Positions 36,408 to 45,366 of a stretch of DNA of 64,000 nt are shown piece after piece. A program made the translations under genes and the position numbers. Numbering within the stretch: the stretch's first letter is position 1; every line of letters begins with the position of its first letter. Where the stretch lies: contig JAJDDD010000019.1 in NCBI GenBank assembly GCA_029260495.1, positions 1 to 64,000 of the forward strand. The letters run 5' to 3'. The stretch is from Phycisphaerales bacterium (GTDB lineage: Bacteria; Planctomycetota; Phycisphaerae; Phycisphaerales; UBA1924). The notes below the pieces were generated by a model. It had not been told where the DNA came from. It worked only from the letters and a program-made list of their open reading frames with translations, and did not search any database.

Positions 36408-37481
36408 TCAGGCGATGACCTGATCCAATGTGCGCGACAGCCGACGCGCCGTGCGACTTTCCCAGTTCCGCTGGTGGCGTCCGTAGCCAACGATCAACGG
36501 CGCAGCGAGAGTTGCCTCCGCGAAGACCATCTGCTCAAACGTTGTGTCCACCTTGCCCCAGCTGCAGGCCTCTTTCAATGTTGATCCGCTGAGGGCGCCA
36601 TCGCGAGCGTCCGCGACTGTCACCTGGATCGCGTATTTGTGCATTGGAACAGCGTCGCCAAGGATGTCTGCCGCGACAACAACATCTTGCGCAAAGTTCT
36701 TCGGCACGCCGCCGCCGATCATGAACAGTCCCGATTCGCCGCAGCTCATCTTGAGTCTGGTTAGCTCATGAAAATCACGGACGGAATCGATTGTGATGGC
36801 CGGCGCGCCGTTGCGCGAGGCTTGGTGCGCCACCAAGCCGAAGCCCGCTGAACAATCGCTGAAGGCTGGGCAAAAGATTGGCACATCGCGTCGGTAGCAC
36901 TCCCAGACGATGCCCGATTCCTCTGAAGGCCGCTGCTCATCGAGATAGCGTCCCATTTGTGCGATGAACTGTCGCGACGAATACGCGCCGGGTTCAAGGG
37001 CGTCTGCGATCTGCGTGATGGTGTCATCGCAGGTTCGAAGATCTGCTTCGGAGATGAGCGTGTCATATATGCGATCTATGCCCAGCTCTCGCAGACGCTG
37101 ATCGTGCATGCCGCTGGTGAGCTCTGCGGAGGCTTTGTAGTGCCGGAATCCCAATGACTCGAAAAAATCCTGATCAACAATATTGGCGCCTGTTGAGACG
37201 ATCACGTCCACCATATTTGATCGAATCATCTCCACAAACACGCGTTTCAACCCCGCACTGATGAGCGAGCCTGCGAGGCAGAGCACGATCATGCACGATT
37301 TATCCGAAATCATTTGATCGTAGATCTGTGAAGCCCGGGCAAGATCGCGCGCAGTAAACGCCATATGGCTCATCTGCTCGATGAGCGGACGAACATCCAA
37401 CGTTGTGATGTCAATGTGCTCGATCGGCTCGCTCAAATAACTCAACGCGTCCGCGTGCGTCGCGTGTCCCTGCCCACTCAT
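36408..37481 (-). CDS. Deoxyhypusine synthase-like protein
   Basis: A 357-residue member of the DHS family, which in eukaryotes and archaea transfers an aminobutyl group from spermidine to translation factor eIF5A. Conserved parts include VSTGANIVDQDFFE (NAD region), MIGGGVPKNFAQ, and the active-site lysine in CSWGKV near residue 310. Bacteria lack eIF5A; bacterial DHS-like enzymes have been linked to homospermidine formation. Its ATG overlaps the speD stop (ATGA), so the two are translated together. Confidence 0.85.
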   Translation of the reverse strand: MSGQGHATHADALSYLSEPIEHIDITTLDVRPLIEQMSHMAFTARDLARASQIYDQMISDKSCMIVLCLAGSLISAGLKRVFVEMIRSNMVDVIVSTGANIVDQDFFESLGFRHYKASAELTSGMHDQRLRELGIDRIYDTLISEADLRTCDDTITQIADALEPGAYSSRQFIAQMGRYLDEQRPSEESGIVWECYRRDVPIFCPAFSDCSAGFGLVAHQASRNGAPAITIDSVRDFHELTRLKMSCGESGLFMIGGGVPKNFAQDVVVAADILGDAVPMHKYAIQVTVADARDGALSGSTLKEACSWGKVDTTFEQMVFAEATLAAPLIVGYGRHQRNWESRTARRLSRTLDQVIA

Positions 37482-37897
37482 AGTGTGCCCCCCGCGCACA
37501 TCGCGGCGCCGTTCGCTGCGATGGGAGCCTCTGCGGTGAGGCTGGGGGCGATGATGAATCGGGGAACCTCTTTCACCGTGACGGCCCCGAGATCAAGCTG
37601 CTCACGAATCAGCGCAAGGACATCCCATGGATCAGTGCTGCCGCATGTAAAAATGTCCATCGCAATCTGTCGCATATCTGCATAGCAGTGCGCCGAACAA
37701 TGGCTCTCATCGAGCAATACGAACGCGGTGAATCCAGGTGGTGAGTTATGGCCAAAGCGGTATCTGACCTGCGAAAGCACGTTCGCGCCAGCGCCTCGCG
37801 CAGCGGTTGCCATCGCCTCCAGCACGCGCCCATCATCCAAACAGGTGTCTAATGGGACGTCGCGACAATCTATCAGTAAATGTGTGCCCGTTGCCAA
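37478..37897 (-). CDS. speD: S-adenosylmethionine decarboxylase proenzyme
   Basis: A 139-residue SpeD that makes decarboxylated SAM, the aminopropyl donor of spermidine synthesis. The self-cleavage site is the Ser in DESHCSAHC (about residues 62-70), which becomes the pyruvoyl cofactor; the downstream MDIFTCGSTDP matches the family's VDxFTCG. The start is TTG at 37897, supported by GGAGG nine bases upstream; an overlapping ATG is out of frame. It heads the operon speD, DHS-like, speB. The C-terminal 25 residues extend past the usual end. Confidence 0.85.
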   Translation of the reverse strand: MATGTHLLIDCRDVPLDTCLDDGRVLEAMATAARGAGANVLSQVRYRFGHNSPPGFTAFVLLDESHCSAHCYADMRQIAMDIFTCGSTDPWDVLALIREQLDLGAVTVKEVPRFIIAPSLTAEAPIAANGAAMCAGGTL

Positions 37898-37942
37898 CGC
37901 ATAAAACCTCCAAGATGGAGTGGTGTGGAGATGACAGACCGC

Positions 37943-38213
37943 CGTTCCGGCTCAGTCGAACCGAGGACGATACGCTTCACCAATCCTCAATGCAAGGCCC
38001 TGGAAGTGGATCCAAAACAGCATCGGCTGCGGCCTCCTTTCGCCATCCGGACCCGACCCAGAGAAACCCGGCGGCACGAAACTGACCCTGACCTGCACAG
38101 GCTGGGAGACATTTCCGCAAGACAACCCCACCTTCACAAGAGAAGCGGGGCTCGCCGGCTGGGAGTATTTACTGAAGGAGAGTCTCAAGAAGTTCCTTGA
38201 GCCTGACGCCTGA
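37943..38213 (+). pseudogene. Remnant of an SRPBCC/AHSA1-like gene
   Basis: Reading to the stop at 38211-38213 in one plus frame gives a convincing C-terminal segment with GGTKLTLTCTGWE and a closing GWEYLLKESLKKFLE, which resembles the end of AHSA1/START-like (SRPBCC) proteins. That frame has a stop at about 37929-37931 and no start codon before the conserved part, and the N-terminal half of the family is missing. It lies between speD and tRNA-Ser and is probably a decayed gene. The family assignment is from memory of the motif only. Confidence 0.4.
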
Positions 38214-38259
38214 GAAGGCGCGGCTCACTCGCCGTGACGGATATTCTTGCGTTAAAAAG

Positions 38260-38346
38260 CGGTGGGGGCGGGATTCGAACCCGCGAGACCCTGACGGGTC
38301 TACCGGTTTTCAAGACCGGCGCGTTCAGCCGCTCCGCCACCCCACC
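38260..38346 (-). tRNA. tRNA-Ser (anticodon UGA)
   Basis: On the minus strand an 87-nt cloverleaf is clear: the acceptor stem GGTGGGG pairs with CCCCACC and is followed by discriminator G; the D-arm follows GGCGGAGCGGC; the anticodon stem CCGGT/ACCGG encloses CTTGAAA with anticodon TGA; a long variable arm is present, as in type II tRNAs; and the T-arm holds GGTTCGAATCC. The CCA end is not encoded. Confidence 0.96.
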
Positions 38347-38623
38347 GACTCAGTTATGCACGCCTGGCGCCGCTGCTCATCCTTCACCCGCCTCCGCGTG
38401 TCTCAAAGGCGGATTTCAGCGTCACAAGGAGCGAACGGAACACACTTTGCCCAGTTTACACAGGTCGCTGGGAGCGTGCCGCAGGCTGTTTTCACGCGCC
38501 GGCATGGCGTCAGATATGTTTCTTGTATTATGTTGCTTTCTGAGCCAGCGCCATCGTGCCTGCCTATCGCTGGTCCGAACGTTCGACAGCGAGATTCCAC
38601 CGCTCTTTTTCCAAGGATTCAAC

Positions 38624-41002
38624 GTGAAGTTATTTGGTCGAATCATGCTCGGCATCGGTGGTGGGTTTGAAGTTCTGTGGGGGCTTCTCGTCCTGGCGAC
38701 ACAAGTCATTAATCAGTCTCAAGGCCCAGGAGCTTTTGGCGCCTTTCTCATCCTGCTCATGGGCTTGGCGGCGGTTCTGGGTTGTATACGCGGCGAGTTG
38801 GGAATAACAGAGCGCATAAGCCTGATGCTTGTGAACGGCATTGGAGCTTTGATATTTTTGATCGGAAGCATTGCCGTGCTTGCATCATTGAACTCCTCAA
38901 ATGTCCCGAGTCCACTCCCCGCAAGCATTCGGCCACTTGTCGGAGGAGTTCTCTTGCTTGTGGTTGGGCTTGGGCCGCTGACAGTTTTTATTGGCGCGCC
39001 GTTCCTGCCTCGTCGTGATTGGAAGCGCAAAAAGAAGGACATGACCGATGAAGAACGCGATCAGCGAAAACGCGAACGCATGATCTCGCTCGGCGTCGGC
39101 CTGCCGATCCTGCTTTTAAGCTTGCCCATGGCGCTCGTCGCGCTTGGGCGTGGGGGCAACATCAACCCCACGACCCCAAACTCAACCAACACAACATCCC
39201 CGGCCAACTGGTCCGGACCCACCGGCCCATCACAGACATTTAAAGAACTCAACTTCAAATGGACAGCGCCGGATGATTCATGGATATTCCTGGATCCACA
39301 AAAATTTAATCCGGAAGCACAAGTATTTGCGAAACGTAGCCATCCGGATATCGCCGCACTCATCATAATCGAAAAAGTTGGCCTTCGAGTTCAGCTGACG
39401 ACAGAGGGCTTGCGGGAAATCGCGATTGCAAACGCCAAGAGCTCCTCTACGAACGTCGTTGAGCTGAACACTTCGACTCTGACCGTTGACGGCGTCGAGG
39501 GCGTCACTGCGACCTATCGCGGGACGATAGCGGGGCGCCGATTCCACTATATAAATTGGCTTACTTCTTATAATGGATTTGCTGTTCAGGTTCTCAGCTT
39601 CGGTCAAGAACAAGACGCTGCCGCAGCCAATCGAGTGTGGAGTCAGGTTCTGGCTGGATTTCACTTCATCGATCCCGACCTCATTGCCTACGGTGATTCA
39701 TCGCCGGCAGAGGACTTCCGTTCGGAACGATATGGATTCGAGATAAATCTGGCTGACCAGGGATGGCGCACGTCCAAATTCTTTTCAGACATGATCCCCC
39801 ATGCAGAGTTTGTCGCAGAGCCTCCCACGCTCGTTGGCGGCCTGGTTGTGCGGGCTGTGCGAATCGATGAACACACTCTCTCACTGGACGAGGTCGCCCG
39901 CGCGATGATGTCGATCATCAATTTTTCCTATCCGAATGATCCTGACATCACATCGATAGAAACCATTGAATCAGACGATCGAACAATACAGCGAATCCAT
40001 GCATTGCTCGACGGCTCTCCAGGGCTCGACTACGAGCATATCCACGACATCACACTCAACGATGGGTGCGCCATCATGCTCCAGGGGATGTGGCCGAAAG
40101 GAGACGCTGAACAAAAGGAAATTGTTCTGGCGGCGCTTCAGCAGGTCATGCTGTTCGAATCAATGCCTCTACCCACCGATATCGTCGCACAGCTAGAGCC
40201 CCACCAACTCAGTCGCCGTGCAACATTCTTCAATACGCTAGGCCTGGCCGCCTTCGAAAGAAATGAGTTCAGCCGCGCTGCAGTTCTGTTTGAGGAAGCG
40301 TCGCAAGCAGACCCTTCTTATGTCACACACCTCGTCAATCAATTAAAAGCTCTCAACCAACTCAGCCGATACGCCGACGGCGTCGCTGCAATTCGAGCGA
40401 CCAACAACCGCTTCGACGCTGTTGAGTCTGTCGTCGCATGGGATGCCTACATGCGCTGGCGGTCGGACGATTCAGATGGCGCTGTCGCAACCTGGCGTCG
40501 CCTCTTCGCCACCGGATATCAAAACGACGAAGATGTCGAACTCTTCGCCGATGCCCTTATTTCCCTTGGGCGTCCCGATGAAGCCATCGTGGTCATCGAC
40601 AACCACGCCGCGAATCCCAATCTTGACGGCCTCGTGCTTTCTCGTGTCTACGCTCTTGAAGAGATCGGCCAAATCAACGAGGGACTCACTGTCCTGGAGC
40701 CGTCACTCGACGCCCCCGTCAATATTGTGCTCGCTGATCGGTATGTCCAACTTGCATATAACCACGAGTTGCATGAGCAGGCCATCGCAGGGGCCGAGCG
40801 CGTTGAAGCGAACGGCCGTCCGACATTGGACACATTCAATCGCAAGGGCCTTGCTCAGCTCGCACTTGATCAGCTTGAAGAAGCCAAGGCGTCTTTCGAA
40901 AAAGCGCTCGCGCTCAAGCCCGGCGACCAAACCCTCCGAGGCAATCTTGAATATACCCAAGAGCTAATCGATCAAAAGCAAGAAACCAAGAATCCATTTT
41001 AA
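38624..41002 (+). CDS. Membrane protein with a C-terminal TPR region
   Basis: A 792-residue protein. Four or five hydrophobic segments fill the first 200 residues, followed by a Pro/Thr/Asn-rich linker. Two related alpha/beta modules follow (about 210-350 and 360-510, each with a DDSWIFL- or DQGWRTS-type strand and a sensor-like fold), then helical TPR-like repeats from about 520 to the end (for example LAQLALDQLEEAKASFEKAL). The GTG at 38624 has AAGGA six bases upstream; the open frame before it runs through tRNA-Ser and is not coding. Function is unknown. Confidence 0.65.
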   Translation: MKLFGRIMLGIGGGFEVLWGLLVLATQVINQSQGPGAFGAFLILLMGLAAVLGCIRGELGITERISLMLVNGIGALIFLIGSIAVLASLNSSNVPSPLPASIRPLVGGVLLLVVGLGPLTVFIGAPFLPRRDWKRKKKDMTDEERDQRKRERMISLGVGLPILLLSLPMALVALGRGGNINPTTPNSTNTTSPANWSGPTGPSQTFKELNFKWTAPDDSWIFLDPQKFNPEAQVFAKRSHPDIAALIIIEKVGLRVQLTTEGLREIAIANAKSSSTNVVELNTSTLTVDGVEGVTATYRGTIAGRRFHYINWLTSYNGFAVQVLSFGQEQDAAAANRVWSQVLAGFHFIDPDLIAYGDSSPAEDFRSERYGFEINLADQGWRTSKFFSDMIPHAEFVAEPPTLVGGLVVRAVRIDEHTLSLDEVARAMMSIINFSYPNDPDITSIETIESDDRTIQRIHALLDGSPGLDYEHIHDITLNDGCAIMLQGMWPKGDAEQKEIVLAALQQVMLFESMPLPTDIVAQLEPHQLSRRATFFNTLGLAAFERNEFSRAAVLFEEASQADPSYVTHLVNQLKALNQLSRYADGVAAIRATNNRFDAVESVVAWDAYMRWRSDDSDGAVATWRRLFATGYQNDEDVELFADALISLGRPDEAIVVIDNHAANPNLDGLVLSRVYALEEIGQINEGLTVLEPSLDAPVNIVLADRYVQLAYNHELHEQAIAGAERVEANGRPTLDTFNRKGLAQLALDQLEEAKASFEKALALKPGDQTLRGNLEYTQELIDQKQETKNPF

Positions 41003-41057
41003 ACCTAATTTGGATACACGCCGCGCCTCATCCTGCGCTGTTGATGGCTTCACAGTT

Positions 41058-42125
41058 CTAACGTCCCGTCGCCAGCTGCGCCGCCAGATTGTCAAACACA
41101 AGCCCAATGTTCACATTCGCGCGGAGTTGCCGCTCCGCGCTCGCGATGAGTTCAATTTCTCGCAGCGCCGGCGCCTGTTCTGCACTCGCCAGCCGTCTTC
41201 TGGCCCGGCCGGCGAGCAATCGGAACAGGTGCGCTGCCCCTGCTTTGTTTGCAGCGTCTTTGCTCGCATTGTCATGTGAATCCACCCAGGCTTTGGCCCA
41301 GTCATCCACCAGTTTCGCCATCGTCGCGCCCAGCGTCGCTGCAAACCGCCCCTGCTCAGTGCGCTCCAGCATCGGCGCCAGCTCGCGCCACCATTGGGTC
41401 AGGCCCGTTTCAATCACCATCGCCGCCCGCCCCGGCGAGCCTTCCGCCAACAACAGCGCCAGTTCCATCTCCTCCTCACCAACCGGTCCATCCAGAGCGC
41501 TCGACCATTCAGAAAACCACGCACGCATTGCTTCATCATCAAGCGCGTCGAACGGCACGCGCTGGCATCGACTCCGAATAGTTGGCAGCAGCCGATCCAC
41601 CAGCGAAGTCACCAGAATGATCACCGTCCCGGCTGGCGGCTCCTCCAGCGTCTTGAGCATCGCGTTCTGTGTTTCGAGGTTCAGAAGCTCCGCTTCATCA
41701 ACAATGAACACCTTCTTCGCCAGCGCCCCTTCTGATGGCGCGCTCGCAGCCCGTGACGCCGGCGCCAGCAGATGTTCTTCGATCACCTGCTTCGGAATTG
41801 AAATCAGCTTGCGCTCGCGCGTCGCTCGATCATCCGAATACCGCGCCAGCTCTTTAGTAATCACCCGCAAGTCAGGATGAGTCCCCGCTTGAATGAGCCC
41901 TCTGGTTTCGCTTCCCTGATCGACCGTGATCGCACCGTCGGGTTCGGCGCGCGTCGTGCCATCCAGAAGCGCCGCCGCGAGGGCGAGCGCCGTTGTGCGT
42001 TTCCCGACCCCGTCGGCGCCGTGAAATATCCACGCGTGATGGATTCGCCCCGTCACCAGCGCCCGCGCGAAAATCCGCTGCGCTCCTTCCTGACCCAGAA
42101 TGTGTTGGAATACCTCGTGCCGCAT
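41058..42125 (-). CDS. holB: DNA polymerase III subunit delta prime
   Basis: A 355-residue clamp-loader subunit. It begins with the typical FQHILGQ; a Walker A motif GADGVGKRT lies near residue 37; the FIVDEAELLNLETQNAMLKTLEEPP segment is Walker B and sensor region, followed by SRCQRV (the SRC motif). The C-terminal 140 residues are the collar domain, less conserved. The ATG at 42125 gives the standard N-terminus. From this gene to about 54.3 kb the plus strand is C-rich whatever the coding direction. Confidence 0.9.
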   Translation of the reverse strand: MRHEVFQHILGQEGAQRIFARALVTGRIHHAWIFHGADGVGKRTTALALAAALLDGTTRAEPDGAITVDQGSETRGLIQAGTHPDLRVITKELARYSDDRATRERKLISIPKQVIEEHLLAPASRAASAPSEGALAKKVFIVDEAELLNLETQNAMLKTLEEPPAGTVIILVTSLVDRLLPTIRSRCQRVPFDALDDEAMRAWFSEWSSALDGPVGEEEMELALLLAEGSPGRAAMVIETGLTQWWRELAPMLERTEQGRFAATLGATMAKLVDDWAKAWVDSHDNASKDAANKAGAAHLFRLLAGRARRRLASAEQAPALREIELIASAERQLRANVNIGLVFDNLAAQLATGR

Positions 42126-42239
42126 CAGGCTCACGAGTGTGAGCCCGCCCACTGCCTGACGCAAGCGAACGACAAAAAGAACCCAGCTTTTTCGCGACTT
42201 AACTTGTCCCCGCCCGACAGGCGCCTGACAATCCATCCC

Positions 42240-42893
42240 GTGAATACTTCAGAAACTTTCCAGGACGGCCCCCCCCTCGCGCACGCCATCTCCTTCCTCC
42301 GCGCCGAGCGCGCCGGGGAGTTGGCCTTCGCTGGACACGTTCGCCCCATCAAGTTCGTCCTCGACAACGAGAGCGGGCGGATCGTCGCCCCCATGATGGT
42401 CGCCGCCGCTGACGATCCCCACCCCGTCCTCTTTCTCCCCGAGGAGAGCCTCGACGCGATGCAGCTCATCCTCAGCCCCGAACCCATGGATGGCGAAACC
42501 CACGCCGCCGCCGACCGCTGGCGCATTCATCATGGCAGGGAAGAAGACATCAGATGGATGAGCTGCTACATCGACAGCGCCAAGTGGGGACCGATGGTCT
42601 ATGACGGCGACGCGCTCATGCTCTCCAATCCACTTGCGGATTACGAACCCGCCGCCTGCAAGAAAATGAACCAAGACAGATCATTGCTCACGCAGCTGTG
42701 CGAGCGAGGCGCCGGAGTGGCTGTCGCTGATCCCGTCTGCGTGGCGCTCGATCCCGAGGGGTTGCACGTTCGTGCGCGCTTTGGCGTCGTGCGCATTCCG
42801 TTCGCTGAACCTGCGCAAGATGCTGAACACGCCGCCAGGCTCATTGATGAGCTTATCCGCGAAGCGCAGGCCGCCGGCGGATGCGAATCATGA
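42240..42893 (+). CDS. Hypothetical protein, possible FMN-binding split-barrel fold
   Basis: A 217-residue soluble protein with no clear family assignment. The strand pattern at residues 25-65 (LAFAGHVRPIKFVLDNESGR ... ) and the late VRARFGVVRIPFAEPAQDAE recall pyridoxamine-oxidase-like or DUF2470-like proteins, but no cofactor motif is secure. The start is GTG at 42240; the longer frame upstream overlaps divergent holB and is not used. Its stop overlaps the next gene by ATGA, linking it to the amidohydrolase. Confidence 0.55.
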   Translation: MNTSETFQDGPPLAHAISFLRAERAGELAFAGHVRPIKFVLDNESGRIVAPMMVAAADDPHPVLFLPEESLDAMQLILSPEPMDGETHAAADRWRIHHGREEDIRWMSCYIDSAKWGPMVYDGDALMLSNPLADYEPAACKKMNQDRSLLTQLCERGAGVAVADPVCVALDPEGLHVRARFGVVRIPFAEPAQDAEHAARLIDELIREAQAAGGCES

Positions 42894-44248
42894 CCGCCCC
42901 CGACCCGGAGCTCGCCAACCTGCGCGACGCCCACGTGCATCTCTACCTTCATGGCGCCGAGCTCTCCATGCTCGATCTCTCCGCCTGCCAAAGCAAGAAC
43001 GAATGCCTGGAGCGCATCGCAGTATTCTCAGCAAACAAAGGTCCAAATGAATGGGTGCGCAGCGCCAAAGCTCGCGTCGAAGGCTGGCGCAAGCCCCTCT
43101 GGCCCACGGCAGCCGAGCTGAACGATGCAGCAGGCGGACGTCCCTGTGTTATTCGATCGTTCGATCAGCACGCCGCGATCGCCAGCAGTCACGCCCTTAC
43201 TCTCGCGGGGATCACCAGCGCCACACCCGACCCGCCACGAGGGATCATCGCGCGCGATCCATCAACAGGCGAGCCCACCGGCCTACTCCTCGAAGAAGCC
43301 TGGGCCATCCTCAAGCACGCTATTCCTGCGCCGACCCGCGCCCAGCGCAAAGAGAGGCTGCGCGTCGCTGCTACAGATCTCGCTGCGCGCGGCTATGTCG
43401 AAGTTCATGACATGCTGAGTGAAGAATGGATGTTCGAGCTTCTGGCTGAACTTGCCGATGAAGACGATCTTCCTCTGCGTGTCTGGCTCTATGCGCCCAT
43501 GGACGCGATCGTCGATCTGCTCGCCCGCGAAGAAGAATGCGCCCGCCCCAATGTTCACCTCGCCGGCGCCAAGCTCTTCACCGACGGCACGCTCAACTCC
43601 CGCACCGCCAACATGCTCTTCCCGTATGCCCACCCGCTTCCCGACGCCCCCACTGGCAAGGCGCTCATGTCGCAGGGCGAAATCGAAAAAGCCGTGCGCA
43701 TCTGCGATGAGCTTGGCGTTCCCGCTGCAATGCACGCGATCGGCGACGCCGCCGTCCGCAACTGCCTGAACGCGATCGAAAGAACGGCGCCAACCGTGCA
43801 GGGCTTTCGCATCGAGCATTGCCAGTTCATCGACGAAGCGGATATCCCCCGCTTCGCGCAGCTGAGCGTCATCGCCAGCCCCCAGCCCTGCCATTTACTC
43901 ACGGATATCGAAGCCCTCCGCCGTCTGACGCCTGATCGTCTTGATCGAGCCTTCCCGCTGCGCGAACTTGCAGACTCCATCACGTCAGACGGTTGGGAAA
44001 TCGACGACCTCCTCTGGCTCGGCACAGACACGCCCGTCGTCGATCCCCGCCCCGAAGACAACATCCAGGCAGCCGTCGAGCGCCGTCGCGCCGACATGCC
44101 AACCGATCAGGCAATCGCGCCCGCGCAAGCGCTCACCCGCGATGAAACCATCCGCTGCATGCGCGCCCCCGACTTCAACGACATCGAACTCGATGTTCAA
44201 GTGAATGAAGAGGGCGCCAGCCGCTCCGCCTCGCCGGAGAAGTCGTGA
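42890..44248 (+). CDS. Amidohydrolase 3 (YtcJ-like) family protein
   Basis: A 452-residue metal-dependent hydrolase. The first metal pair is in LRDAHVHLYLHG near residue 15; GAKLFTDGTLNSR near 225 supplies the lysine region; MHAIGDAAV and FRIEHCQF give later His ligands; LGTDTPVV holds the final Asp. It is shorter than typical YtcJ proteins (about 530-550), mostly at the N-terminus, and lacks a signal peptide. It is linked by ATGA to the gene before and by an overlapping stop/start to the dehydrogenase after it, so the three form one operon. Confidence 0.8.
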   Translation: MTAPDPELANLRDAHVHLYLHGAELSMLDLSACQSKNECLERIAVFSANKGPNEWVRSAKARVEGWRKPLWPTAAELNDAAGGRPCVIRSFDQHAAIASSHALTLAGITSATPDPPRGIIARDPSTGEPTGLLLEEAWAILKHAIPAPTRAQRKERLRVAATDLAARGYVEVHDMLSEEWMFELLAELADEDDLPLRVWLYAPMDAIVDLLAREEECARPNVHLAGAKLFTDGTLNSRTANMLFPYAHPLPDAPTGKALMSQGEIEKAVRICDELGVPAAMHAIGDAAVRNCLNAIERTAPTVQGFRIEHCQFIDEADIPRFAQLSVIASPQPCHLLTDIEALRRLTPDRLDRAFPLRELADSITSDGWEIDDLLWLGTDTPVVDPRPEDNIQAAVERRRADMPTDQAIAPAQALTRDETIRCMRAPDFNDIELDVQVNEEGASRSASPEKS

Positions 44249-45216
44249 TGCCCAAGGTCGTTGTCACGCGCGTCACGCCCGGCGACTACTCATCCCTCGA
44301 CGCCGAAGTCATCGTCGGCCCGGAAGAAGGGTTTCTCGATCAAGACCGCCTGCGCGCCTTTGTCGCTGAGCATGCCCCCTTCGACGCACTCGTCTCCATG
44401 TTTCACGACCAGATCAACGACGACCTGCTCGACGCTGCTGGGGGCTCCCTCCGCACCGTCTGCAACTTCGCGGTGGGATATGAAAACATAGATGTCGCCG
44501 CCTGCGCCAAGCGCGGCGTCATCGTCTGCAACACCCCGGACGCTGTCACCGAAGGAACAGCGGATCTGGCGTGGGCTTTGCTGCTCGGCGCCGCCCGCCG
44601 ACTCACCGAAGCGGGGAAATACGTCCGCTCACCTGAATATCCACGTCGCGGGCCGCTGGGCATGGATGAGTTTCTCGGCCTCTCCATCGCAGGCAAAACG
44701 CTGCTGATCGTCGGCGCCGGCCGCATCGGACGCGCCGTCGCTCTCCGCTCGATCGGCTGGGGCATGCGCGTCCTCTATATCGCCCGCTCGCGCCATCTGG
44801 AGATGGAGTTCGCCCCGATCAACGCCCAGCGTGTCGATCTCGATGACGGACTCGCCCAGGCGGACTTCGTCAGCCTCCACACTCCGCTCACCACCGACAC
44901 CAGGCATCTCATCAACGCCCGCCGGCTCGCTCTGATGAAGGACCGCGCCGTGCTCATTAACACCGCCCGCGGGCCGATCGTTGAAGAAGCCGCACTCGTC
45001 GCCGCGCTCCGTGAGAAGCGGATTTTCGCCGCCGGCCTCGATGTATTCGAGAATGAGCCCAACCTCGCTCCCGGCCTCTCAGACCTCGACAACGCCGTCC
45101 TCACACCCCACATCGGCTCCGCCTCGGAAACCAGCCGGAAGCTGATGGCGACCACGGTCTGCGCCAATATCGCCGCCGTCCTCAACGGACAGACCCCGCC
45201 CAACGTCGTGAGATAG
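44248..45216 (+). CDS. D-isomer-specific 2-hydroxyacid dehydrogenase (glyoxylate/hydroxypyruvate reductase-like)
   Basis: A 322-residue NAD(P)-dependent enzyme. The nucleotide-binding motif LLIVGAGRIGRAVA is near residue 153. Active-site residues are visible as Arg in NTARGPIVEE (about 236), Glu in DVFENEP (about 265), and His in LTPHIGSA (about 283). It reduces a 2-keto acid such as glyoxylate or hydroxypyruvate; the exact substrate cannot be read. The ATG at 44248 overlaps the previous stop (TGATG). Confidence 0.88.
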   Translation: MPKVVVTRVTPGDYSSLDAEVIVGPEEGFLDQDRLRAFVAEHAPFDALVSMFHDQINDDLLDAAGGSLRTVCNFAVGYENIDVAACAKRGVIVCNTPDAVTEGTADLAWALLLGAARRLTEAGKYVRSPEYPRRGPLGMDEFLGLSIAGKTLLIVGAGRIGRAVALRSIGWGMRVLYIARSRHLEMEFAPINAQRVDLDDGLAQADFVSLHTPLTTDTRHLINARRLALMKDRAVLINTARGPIVEEAALVAALREKRIFAAGLDVFENEPNLAPGLSDLDNAVLTPHIGSASETSRKLMATTVCANIAAVLNGQTPPNVVR

Positions 45217-45366
45217 GCACAATCTTCACGGAAGTCGCTTCGTACGCGACTCCCCATGTGCTCACCCTATTTCGACCGTCGCGCCGATGATTCCCTTAGA
45301 TCGCTGCTGCGCGGAGGCCGGCCGTCGCCCCTCTGCGCCGCGGCCTGTCAGCGGGAGACCAAATCA

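Noticed and set aside
37898-38346. Genomic island integrated at tRNA-Ser
   Set aside because: No integrase or repeated tRNA 3' end is present, and the genes on both sides are ordinary chromosomal genes.
38234-38623. N-terminal 130 codons of the open frame leading into the membrane TPR protein
   Set aside because: This stretch runs antisense through tRNA-Ser; a GTG with a good ribosome binding site at 38624 is a better start.
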